Source: Phytophthora colocasiae (taxonomy: Eukaryota > Oomycota > Peronosporomycetes > Peronosporales > Peronosporaceae). From it: a DNA stretch of 64,000 nt. The notes below the pieces were generated by a model. It saw nothing but the letters and a program-made list of their open reading frames with translations. It searched no databases and had not been told where the DNA came from. The position numbers and the translations under genes were made by a program. The stretch's first letter is position 1. The number at the start of each line of letters is the position of its first letter. Below, piece by piece: positions 37,440-45,573 of the stretch. The stretch is taken from NCBI GenBank assembly GCA_018806915.1, contig JAGKQI010000061.1:1-64000 (forward strand). Reading direction: 5' to 3'.

Positions 37440-37687
37440 CAGTGCGCGCCAGGATAATATGACCACCCACGTTTTCTGGCATTGCTCCCTCAATTTTGCG
37501 AGTTGAGTGATGCTATTTAGTTATGTTGTTTGTGACGTAAAAGCGCGTTTGAGGCTTGTTTTAACGAACGCGATTTCGCAGTTTAAGATGGGGCTGGTAT
37601 ACAAGGGATCACATTTGACAGCGCGCCCATTAATAAGACACTTGACCACTATACAAAAATCAAGATAAACATAGGAATGGCTACACT
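37440..37687 (+). repeat. Left terminal inverted repeat of the Tc1-like element
   Basis: Pairs with 38,750-38,969 and 39,568-39,585. The inner end is GGCTACAC, which includes the last codons of the transposase. Confidence 0.9.
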
Positions 37688-38681
37688 AGTAGTCTATTTT
37701 GTCGCCACGTTTTCTGATGACTTGCTTGCATCGGCGTGGCATCGACTCAATTAATGACAATAGCGTAGATTGCTCAATGCCCTCCCAGGTTTCTAGTAGA
37801 GCTACACTTAACTCCGTGACGCTGCTGAATTGTCTTCCATTAGCGTAAACACGCCGACTCATGATCGACCACAGATTCTGGATAGGATTTAAATCTGGCG
37901 ATCTGGCTGGCCAGGGAAGGACGTGAATGCCCTGCTCTTCAAAAAGTCTTTAGTTCTCTGGGAGCGATGGATGGATGCACCATCTTGCTGGTAGACAAAA
38001 TCGGTGTCGTAATGCAAGTGTGCGAACGGTAAGAGAAACTCAGACATTGTATACACATAGTTGTCTGAGTTCTGCTTGCCATGCAGCACCGCAAGCTTCG
38101 TCTTTCCAGCGGCGCTAAACCCCGCCCACGCCATCACTGAGCCACCGCAAGCCTGGCGGCGCTTGGTCTGCCGAGGTGGCCGGCGGACGTCGCGCCAATA
38201 TGTCTGGAAACCGTCGGGCCCATCGAGATTCCACTTTTTCTCGTCTGAGAAGATGATGGAGTCCCAGGACCCGGCGGTATCCGTGTTAAAGACTCTTTCC
38301 CACGCCCACTCTTCCCTTGCCACCTTGTCCTCCGGTGAGAGCGGCAAAGTATTGACCATCTTGGAATAAATTAGTCAGTCGACACCGGCAAGCACGCGCT
38401 GGATAGTGCGCCGATGCCGACAGGCTAAGCTCGTTCTTGAGCTGTCGCACAGAGTAGTCGCCTTTGGCCGCTGTGCGCAACAGCACGCGCACCCCTCGCT
38501 CTGTCATGGTAGCCGCAGGCCCAGGCTTCTTACGTTCTTTTTTCACGCCAAACAGCACGCGGCTTACAGCTCCACGTGCCCGCCCCACACGTTTCTCTAT
38601 GTCGCGCTGGCTACAGCCACCCTCATACAGTCCTTTGATTCTTCCCTTCTCCTCATCAGATAGCGCATTGCCCCTCCCCAT
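37687..38681 (-). pseudogene. Tc1-like transposase, broken
   Basis: Reads from 38,681 down. The N-terminal part has helix-turn-helix features (LSDEEKGRIKGLYEGGCSQR) and continues to about 38,420, where the frame shifts. A stop lies at 38,375-38,377. The catalytic core follows at 38,359-37,9xx with IIFSDEKKW (first Asp) and YQQDGASIHRS (second Asp). A second frameshift near 37,905 leads into SPDLNPIQNLW and a C-terminal tail ending at 37,687. Family members usually have Glu (NPIENLW) as third catalytic residue; here it is Gln. Two frameshifts, one nonsense codon and the Gln make an active product very unlikely. Domain assignment follows from the DDE-type motifs of Tc1 transposases. Confidence 0.9.
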
Positions 38682-38749
38682 AGTAGTGATAATGGTAGCT
38701 CACAGCGAGCCCAAGCGAGCGCAAACGATCGAATCAATGGATAGGAGAG

Positions 38750-38969
38750 GTGTAGCCATTCCAATGTTTATCTTGATTTTTGTAAAGTGGTCAAGTGGTC
38801 TTATTAATGGGCGCTGTGAAATGTGATCCCTTGTATACCAGCCCCGTCTTAAACTGCGAAATCGCGTTCGTTAAAACAAGCCCCAAACGCGCTTTTACGT
38901 CACAAACAACATATCTAAATAGCATCACTCAACTCGCAAAATTGATGCCAGAAAACGTGGGTGGTCATA
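38750..38969 (-). repeat. Right terminal inverted repeat of the Tc1-like element (main part)
   Basis: Reverse complement of 37,440-37,687, interrupted after GTGGTCATA. The remaining 18 bp lie beyond the nested element at 39,568-39,585. Confidence 0.9.
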
Positions 38970-39565
38970 CACTCCGCGCCAGGATAGATCGGCCACCCAC
39001 GTTGCTGGCCGTAACTCAGTCAATTTTAGGTGCTATTTAGATATGTTTTGCAGCTATTTTTGACTAAAGCGGTGTTTGTGCTAACGAGCTGGATATTGCA
39101 ATTCATCGGGTGGCTAGCATACAGAGGAGCACTTTTGGCACCTCGACAGGTTAGATCGGCCACCAACACAATACAAATCTCAAATCAAATGTGACTAAAT
39201 GATTGCATATCAAAAGAGTCGATGAAGACGAGCGGGCTGTATTGGTGCTTTCAGCGCTTACTTGGCAAGATGCCACGCAAGAAAATGCCCCACTAACCCC
39301 AGAAAGAAGCCCCGCCTCACTGATAATGAGTCACATTTGATTTGAGATTTGTATTGTGTTGGTGGCCGATCTAACCTGTCGAGGTGCCAAAAGTGCTCCT
39401 CTGTATGCTAGCCACCCGATGAATTGCAATATCCAGCTCGTTAGCACAAACACCGCTTTAGTCAAAAATAGCTGCAAAACATATCTAAATAGCAGGCTCC
39501 AACTCCTAAAATTGACTGAGTTACGGCCAGCAACGTGGGTGGCCGATCTATCCTGGCGCGGAGTG
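38970..39565. mobile_element. MITE-like element nested in the Tc1-like inverted repeat
   Basis: A 596-bp element flanked by TA on both sides (38,968-38,969 and 39,566-39,567). The inverted repeats 38,970-39,196 and 39,329-39,565 match almost base for base, except for a ~12-bp indel. They begin CACTCCGCGCCAGGATAGAT, similar to the host element's CAGTGCGCGCCAGGATAATA, so the two belong to related families. The 132-bp core has no usable gene, though ATGCCACGCAAGAAAATG at 39,270 followed by PLTPE-like codons in another frame resembles the start of a Tc1 transposase. It is probably an internally deleted, non-autonomous derivative. Removing it with one TA restores the host repeat exactly. Confidence 0.92.
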
Positions 39566-39688
39566 TATTATCCTGGCGCGCACTGTATTACTTCCTGAGA
39601 CTTGGCTTTCCGTTGGTACTCTAACACCTAATATAACCTGTCTAAATTTATCACGCTAAAAATGCCAACGCCGTCTCAAAAAAAGTAA

Positions 39689-40394
39689 ATGTTTGGTCAG
39701 ACGTATCAATCGGGCTTCATCTCACTGCTCTACAGTGTCGGGTGCGTGCATCCACGCGGCCCAAGCATTGCGAGATCGTTCTAACTATCTCCACTCTTGC
39801 AGCCCGCGTCCTCTGCAGCTTTGTGAGAAGCACGAAGAAGTGCCTGGAAGTGTGCGACGCGTGCTAGACGAAGATGTGCAGTCGTCCGTAGTAGAGCTTT
39901 CAGCTAACAATATCGTGCATACTTGGCTGCGCTTCCCATGCGGGGCAGATGAACAGAAGCAAGAGTTACCCTCGAAGATGGGATCGCTGCATATTCGTTT
40001 GCGACACCTCGTGGTCGTGCTGAAGAACGTCGAGCAGCATGTTTCACTGGAAATTCATGTGGCCGACGATCGCGGTGTAAGAAGGCGATTCCGCCTCTCC
40101 ACGTTCCAGAAGAAGAGTGCCGTCCACCCTCAACTCGTCTTGCTTCCGCTGCACCTTGACAGTGGCTGGAACCAAGTGCAAGTTGATTTAGCTGAACTAT
40201 TGTACACCAGCTACAAAGGTCGGTACGCACATGCCATCAGTGTGCAGCTCCACGCGTGCTGTCGAGTACGACGGATCTACTTCGCAGAGAAAATGCTTCC
40301 GGAATCGCAGTTACCGGCGGAGTTTCGCCTGTTCAAGCGACTTAGCAAGGAGCAGACCCTGCAGTTCCGCGAGCGGCAATCGCAGAAAGAGTGA
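39689..40394 (+). CDS. CFAP20-like protein (Bug22/C16orf80 family)
   Basis: Two exons, 39,689-39,741 and 39,803-40,394 (61-bp intron, GTGCGT..TTGCAG), 214 residues. The start MFGQTYQSGFISLLYSVG matches the conserved N-terminus of CFAP20, and the splice yields GPRPLQL in the family's GxKPLQ position. Further family signatures are DDRGVRRRFR (about residue 110), LDSGWNQVQVDLAELL (about 140), VQLHACCRVRRIYF and LPAEFRLF (about 185). CFAP20 is a ciliary inner-junction protein between axonemal doublet tubules and is normally about 190 residues and extremely conserved. This copy is clearly diverged and has a short charged C-terminal tail, so it may be a paralogue. Its presence agrees with an organism that makes flagellated zoospores. 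The short upstream region adjoins a transposon end. Confidence 0.88.
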
Positions 40395-41318
40395 TATATG
40401 CATTACAACAACAAACATTCGTATCAGACTTCATCTCTCTCTCTCTCTCGACTGGATGCAGTTCGTCAAGGCATCACTGCAAGTGGAACCATAACGCAGA
40501 CTTGCGCAGAAATGGGAACAAGAACCCAAGCTGAAGAGGAGGTTAGTATCCTCTAAAAGGATTTCATCCTGAAACTTACATACATCTTTTGTAGAGAACT
40601 CCAACTTGTACAACTTAGTCTGTCATCGGTTAATACATGCTCCACACAGCAACAGCACGCAAATTAACTTGCGCCTTACGAGTCTACCTAGTTTAACCAA
40701 CTACAACTATAGCTATAGCTAGCCTAGATACTCGTGGGCCTATGGCGCTCACTGGAAGTAGAACTGCAGTCGGGCAGGTCTCCTCGACGAAAGTTTCGCC
40801 TGTAGACCTAAGCGGCAAGCTACATGTACAGTTCTTGATGGCATAAGTCATCTGCCGGTAGGGGCTGCTCAAAGGTTATCCTCCCCACCATGACATTGTG
40901 CCGCGACTTGCGACTCGCAGCACCAAATTATTGCCAACAATCACGCGAAGAAACCCCGCGCCACGCACGCACTCTATGCATCTCGGGGTCGAGATTCTCG
41001 GCACATGCAGAGCAGCAGCACCGATCCTTTTTTCCCCATCGTAGAGGACTGCATCTTCACTTACTCCAGTACTCTCCAGTCCTCTAGAAATTCTTGGTGA
41101 GAATAGCAATGCCTCGGCGTCGAAAGAGTCGCGTGGGGCTTTTGCATCTTCCAGCATTCGAGTGCCTTGCCTCCATCCATCAATTGCCAGCGGTAGATTG
41201 CCACGCACGTGAAGGTTATTCCGTGGGAGCCTTCGGTGGGACTGCCGCTTGGGTAAAAGATTCGCTGCCTGATTTTCGCACTTAGCCGAGGAATCGATAC
41301 AAAAACCAAGTCAAAAGG
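40395..41318. other. No gene resolved
   Basis: Contains a (CT)n run at about 40,432-40,449. Several open frames occur on both strands between 40,870 and 41,310. A minus-strand frame at 41,061-41,309 and plus-strand frames at 41,094-41,285 both look partly protein-like, but none joins into a convincing gene model or a recognised family. Confidence 0.4.
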
Positions 41319-41711
41319 ATGAGTACGATCCTACAACAGAGGCATGGCTGTACCTGGGAACACGAACCTCCAGCCAGAATGTGCCTTTGCCCGGCCACGT
41401 GGAAGCCATACGTAGCCACCTGTCCGTGCTCAACAACACGAGGCCTCGTTTTTCGCTCCATGCGCAAGCGTGGACACCCTACGGCCCATAGTACGGCGGG
41501 CGGTCAAACAGAAAGCTCGCCACGGCCAATGCAGACGCTGGATGACAGACCATTCCATCCGACCTTTGGTCGGTTAGTGGACTCAACTCTGGAGCGGTAC
41601 ACCCTCAACCAACCAAATGCTGTGGTCACCAAAATTTTCAATGAAGACTTCATCGACGATAATTTGCCGCGGCAGTGCTGGAAGTTCCTCAATGCGGTAC
41701 TCCATAGGTAA
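41290..41711 (+). CDS. Unresolved coding-like stretch, hypothetical
   Basis: Two adjacent plus-strand frames look like protein. One runs from about 41,290 to 41,490 (contains KDEYDPTTEAWLYLGT and NNTRPRFSLHAQAW) and ends at a stop. The other runs from about 41,510 to 41,711 (contains HPTFGRLVDSTLERY and KIFNEDFIDDNLPRQ) and also ends at a stop. The two are out of frame with each other. They could be exons of a small gene joined by an intron near 41,440-41,510, or a frameshifted relic. I find no clean start, no decisive splice pair and no known family. The stretch ends about 210 bp upstream of the probable start of UGP-PGM transcription. Confidence 0.3.
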
Positions 41712-41922
41712 AACCTGATTCGTAGGCGCGGTTCGTGCGTTGCGGTCAAAAATACACGTGACAAAATTTAACTTGCATTTTATAAGGACCCTAAATGACG
41801 AGGGAGGTCACTATTGACATAGTCACTGATCTGAACCATACAACAATCCAGTCATGTCACTCAATCGAGACGACCCTCCGCGATCCTTTCCCGTTACTAG
41901 GCGCTTTCTCCCCCTTTGCAAG

Positions 41923-41938
41923 GCTCATTTCCAGTTTT
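41923..41938 (+). promoter_or_regulatory. Oomycete initiator-like site of the UGP-PGM gene
   Basis: GCTCATTTCCAGTTTT closely matches the oomycete core promoter (consensus near GCTCATTYYNCAWTTT). It lies about 90 bp before ATG 42,029. It argues that transcription begins here and that the upstream in-frame ATG at 41,795 is not used. Confidence 0.7.
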
Positions 41939-42028
41939 GGAACACCAAGCGCAAAGACGAAGATCTTCGGCTGGAAGTTCCCTTTACCGGCGCTGCGTGG
42001 CCGTACGAACAACCCCAGCAACAGCTCA

Positions 42029-45000
42029 ATGGCGCCATTCGACGCGTACCGTGCCAAGATGCAGGCCGCGGGCCTGTCGACGGAGGCTATCAAGGCGTTC
42101 GAGTACTCGTACGACGCTCTCGTGAGCGGCGAGACGGGTATGATCGCTGAGAGCTCCATCACGCCGGCTGACAACCTGCCGTACCTGGAGAACAAGGCCG
42201 ACAGCATCCGCGAGTCCGTCACGGCCGACCCAGAGCTGCTTAAGGAGACGGTTGTGCTCAAGCTCAACGGCGGTCTGGGCACCAGCATGGGCCTGGACAA
42301 GGCCAAGTCGCTGCTGACCGTTAAGGGCGACGACACGTTCCTAGACATCATGGCCAAGCAGGTGACGGAGCTGCGTGCCACGCACAAGTCCCACGTGCGC
42401 TTCGTGCTTATGAACAGTTTCAGCACGAGCTCGGATACCCTTGAGTATCTGCAGAAGTACCCAGAGCTCGTGGAGGACGATACTCTGGAGCTGCTGCAGA
42501 ACAAGGTGCCCAAGGTGGACGCGTCCAACATGGAGCCGGCTGAGTTCCCGGCCAACCCCTCCAAGGAATGGTGCCCACCTGGACACGGTGACCTGTACGC
42601 GTCTCTCGCTGGATCGGGCAAGCTCGACAAGCTGGTCGCTGATGGCGTCAAGTACATGTTCGTATCCAACTCGGACAACCTGGGTGCCACCCTCGACCTG
42701 GACCTGCTGACGTACTTCGCGCAGTCTGGCAAGCCCTTCCTGATGGAGTGCTGCGAGCGTACGGAGAACGACAAGAAGGGAGGTCACTTGGCCGAGCGTA
42801 CTGCTGATGGTCGTCTTATCCTTCGTGAATCTGCCCAGTGCGCCGACGAAGACGAGAAGGAGTTCCAGAACATCACTAAGCACCGCTACTTCAACACGAA
42901 CAACCTGTGGATCCGTCTGGACAAGCTGCAGGAGGAGCTGCAGAAGCAGGGTGGCGTCATCCGCCTGCCGATGATCAAGAACTCGAAGACTGTGGACCCC
43001 AAGGACTCGAGCTCGACTCCTGTCTTCCAGCTTGAAACTGCCATGGGCGCCGCTATCGAGTGCTTCGACGGAGCTGGCGCTGTGTGCGTGCCGCGCACGC
43101 GTTTCGCCCCGGTGAAGAAGTGCGACGACTTGATCCTGCTGCGTTCGGACGCGTACGTGATCACGGAGGACTACCGCCCCATTATCGCCCCTGAGCGTGA
43201 GGGTGTGGCCCCTATCGTGTCTCTGGACTCGAAGAACTTCAAGCTAGTACAGCAGCTTGAGGCTGCGGTGCGTGGCAACGTGCCGTCGCTCATCAAGTGC
43301 GACCGCCTGAAAATCACGGGCAACGTTGGCTTCGCACCTGGCGTTGTGTTCGAGGGATCTGTGGAGGTTGTGAACAAGAGCTCTGAGCAGAAAACGGTGC
43401 TGCCTGGCACGTACAAGGACACCACCGTGGATCTTACGGAGCAGAAGGGTCTGGGCAAGCTTAAGGTTTCGACCGTGAAGACTGCTCCGTTCCAGGACCA
43501 GAAGCCGGGTACTTCGGGTCTGCGTAAGAAGACCAAGACGTTCATGAGCGACAACTACCTGCAGAACTTCGTGGCTTCGGTGTTCGAGGCTCTTCCGGCT
43601 AAGGACCTCAACGGCGGTACCCTCGTTGTGTCTGGAGACGGCCGTTACTTTAACAAGGAAGCCATTCAGATCATCATCAAGATGGCTGTGGCTTACGGCG
43701 TTGATCGCCTGTGGATCGGCCAGAACGGTCTGCTGAGCACGCCGTGTGTGTCGGCTGTTGTGCGCGAGCGTGAGGGTGGCAGCGTTGCCTTCGGCGCCTT
43801 CATCCTATCGGCCAGCCACAACCCTGGTGGCCCGAACGAGGACTTCGGCATTAAGTACAACTGCGAAAACGGTGGCCCTGCCCCCGAGAAGGTGACGAAC
43901 GAGATCTTCGCCGCGTCCAAGGTGATCACGTCGTACAAAATCGCCGCTGATTTCCCCGCGGTTGACGTTGCCACGATTGGCACGACCACGGTTGACTCAG
44001 ACGATGGCAGCCGTACGATCACGATTGAGGTGTTTGACGCAGCTGAGCACCATGTGGATCTGCTGAAGCAGATTTTCGACTTCCACGCTATCAAGAAGCT
44101 CGTGTCTCGCGAAGACTTCACGTTCGTGGTGGATGCCATGTCTGGTGTGAACGGCCCGTATGGCCGCCGCGTTTTCGTGGAGGAGCTGGGATGCGACGAG
44201 TCGTGCCTGCAAAACGCCACCCCTCTCGAGGACTTTGGCGGAGGTCACGCTGACCCGAACCTGACGTACGCGAAGGCTTTGATTAAGGTCATGGGCGTGG
44301 ACCCGAAGGGTCTACCTGTGCACGGCCAGGAGCAGGAGCCGCCTTCGTTCGGTGCCGCCTGGGATGGAGATGCCGACCGTAACATGATCCTGGGCTCTCG
44401 CTTCTTCGTGACTCCTTCGGACTCGCTGGCTATCATCGCTGCCAACTGCACCGTTATCCCGTTTTTCAAGAATGGTCTGCGCGGTGTGGCTCGTTCGATG
44501 CCTACCAGCGGTGCTGTGGACCTTGTTGCCAAGAAGTTGAACGTGCCATTCTTCGAGGTGCCGACTGGCTGGAAGTTCTTCGGCAACCTGATGGACTCGC
44601 ATGTCGTGTTTGGTAAGGAGGACTATACTCCGTTCATCTGCGGTGAGGAGAGTTTCGGTACGGGCTCGAACCACATCCGCGAGAAGGACGGCATGTGGGC
44701 TGTGCTGGCGTGGTTGTCGATCCTTGCCTCGAAGCAGGTGGAGGGTGCGCCGCTGGTCACGGTTGAAGACATCGTCCGTGACCACTGGAAGAAGTTCGGC
44801 CGTAACTACTACTGCCGTTACGACTACGAGAACGTCGACAAGCCTGCTGCCGAGGGCATGTTCGCTGAAATGACCAAGTTCGACGGTGTTGTTGGCAAGG
44901 AGATCAACGGCTTCAAGGTCGAGAAGGCGGACGAGTTCGAGTACGTGGACCCTGTGGACGGCAGCGTGTCGTCGCACCAGGGCGTCCGCTTCCTGTTCGA

Positions 45001-45205
45001 GGGCGGTTCTCGTGTTGTGTTCCGACTTTCGGGCACGGGTGTTGCTGGCGCGACGATCCGAATGTACGTTGAGAAGTACGAAGAGCCGACGGGCAACCTG
45101 GACCAGAACGCTGCCACCGCGCTGGAGAAGCTGATCGAGGTTGGTCTGAAGCTGTCGGATCTGGAGAAGAAAACCGGTCGCAAGGCCCCCACGGTCATCA
45201 CTTAA
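42029..45205 (+). CDS. UDP-glucose pyrophosphorylase / phosphoglucomutase fusion
   Basis: Single exon, 1,058 residues from ATG 42,029. The N-terminal ~480 residues are UGPase (glucose-1-phosphate + UTP to UDP-glucose + PPi): LNGGLGTSMGLDKAKS is the nucleotide-binding loop, followed by SNSDNLGATLD and KKGGHLAE. The C-terminal half (from DQKPGTSGLRKK, about residue 490) is an alpha-D-phosphohexomutase (glucose-6-phosphate to glucose-1-phosphate). It has SASHNPGG with the phosphoserine (about 596), metal loop DGDADRN (about 778), sugar loop CGEESFG and phosphate loop RLSGTG. The protein thus links two consecutive steps toward beta-1,3-glucan, cellulose and glycoprotein precursors. Such fusions are known in diatoms and oomycetes. 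The frame stays open upstream to an ATG at 41,795 (78 more residues), but that stretch contains the initiator site and has no UGPase homology. Both domains keep their key residues. Confidence 0.96.
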   Translation: MAPFDAYRAKMQAAGLSTEAIKAFEYSYDALVSGETGMIAESSITPADNLPYLENKADSIRESVTADPELLKETVVLKLNGGLGTSMGLDKAKSLLTVKGDDTFLDIMAKQVTELRATHKSHVRFVLMNSFSTSSDTLEYLQKYPELVEDDTLELLQNKVPKVDASNMEPAEFPANPSKEWCPPGHGDLYASLAGSGKLDKLVADGVKYMFVSNSDNLGATLDLDLLTYFAQSGKPFLMECCERTENDKKGGHLAERTADGRLILRESAQCADEDEKEFQNITKHRYFNTNNLWIRLDKLQEELQKQGGVIRLPMIKNSKTVDPKDSSSTPVFQLETAMGAAIECFDGAGAVCVPRTRFAPVKKCDDLILLRSDAYVITEDYRPIIAPEREGVAPIVSLDSKNFKLVQQLEAAVRGNVPSLIKCDRLKITGNVGFAPGVVFEGSVEVVNKSSEQKTVLPGTYKDTTVDLTEQKGLGKLKVSTVKTAPFQDQKPGTSGLRKKTKTFMSDNYLQNFVASVFEALPAKDLNGGTLVVSGDGRYFNKEAIQIIIKMAVAYGVDRLWIGQNGLLSTPCVSAVVREREGGSVAFGAFILSASHNPGGPNEDFGIKYNCENGGPAPEKVTNEIFAASKVITSYKIAADFPAVDVATIGTTTVDSDDGSRTITIEVFDAAEHHVDLLKQIFDFHAIKKLVSREDFTFVVDAMSGVNGPYGRRVFVEELGCDESCLQNATPLEDFGGGHADPNLTYAKALIKVMGVDPKGLPVHGQEQEPPSFGAAWDGDADRNMILGSRFFVTPSDSLAIIAANCTVIPFFKNGLRGVARSMPTSGAVDLVAKKLNVPFFEVPTGWKFFGNLMDSHVVFGKEDYTPFICGEESFGTGSNHIREKDGMWAVLAWLSILASKQVEGAPLVTVEDIVRDHWKKFGRNYYCRYDYENVDKPAAEGMFAEMTKFDGVVGKEINGFKVEKADEFEYVDPVDGSVSSHQGVRFLFEGGSRVVFRLSGTGVAGATIRMYVEKYEEPTGNLDQNAATALEKLIEVGLKLSDLEKKTGRKAPTVIT

Positions 45206-45573
45206 GGGAGCACACTTTCTTCGGCTTGGTGGGCAGCATAGGTTGAGCGGTGACCAGTATCATCATCTGCTCTCTCTGCCTCTGTGGGACTGTGCTTTGA
45301 TTCATGTTGCATGTCTTATCAATAGTTGCTTTGTAGCAAAGAGTCTCGCCGCCATCGAGCACGTAGCAAGTTAACAAAAAATAGCAAACCCCATGAAAGC
45401 AATCGGTCACTGTAATAACACGCAACTTTTGTCTCAAGATAAACTACACCAATGCATACTAAACCCATCTAATAGCATTTCTGCTACCTTTTGAGCGAGT
45501 CGTCCCCCATTTAGGAGCTCGCTTCTTGGCCCAAGCAGCCTTCGCCTTTTGCCAGTCTCCCCTCCCCACCACC
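45206..45573. other. Intergenic, UGP-PGM to capping enzyme
   Basis: 368 bp. Presumed 3' UTR of the first gene and promoter of the second. A TTAGGAGCTCGCTTCTTGG stretch lies at 45,510-45,528, but I see no clear initiator match and no RNA gene. Confidence 0.6.

Larger units (their letters stand above)
37440..39585 (-). mobile_element. Decayed Tc1-like transposon with long terminal inverted repeats
   Basis: Bounded by TA dinucleotides (37,438-37,439 and 39,586-39,587), the target duplication of Tc1/mariner elements. The left terminal inverted repeat is 37,440-37,687 (begins CAGTGCGCGCCAGGATAATA). The right one is 38,750-38,969 plus 39,568-39,585 and is split by the nested element at 38,970-39,565. 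The arms are nearly identical apart from small indels. The broken transposase gene lies between and slightly into the left arm. Without the insertion the element would be about 1.55 kb. The right end sits about 100 bp upstream of the CFAP20-like start codon, and the left end about 60 bp from the end of the tRNA array. Confidence 0.93.

Noticed and set aside
38061..38826. Plus-strand open frames of 85-120 residues across the Tc1-like element
   Set aside because: Antisense to the recognisable transposase; no independent coding signature.
40432..40449. (CT)n run after the CFAP20-like gene as a regulatory element
   Set aside because: Short simple repeat with no further context; nothing beyond low complexity can be claimed.
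41857..44977. Long minus-strand open frames opposite UGP-PGM (up to 305 residues)
   Set aside because: Shadows of a high-GC coding strand; the plus strand carries complete UGPase and PGM motifs.
45526..45573. Upstream in-frame ATG of the capping enzyme
   Set aside because: Poor context, and the extra 16 residues look like untranslated leader; ACCACCATG at 45,574 is a far better start.
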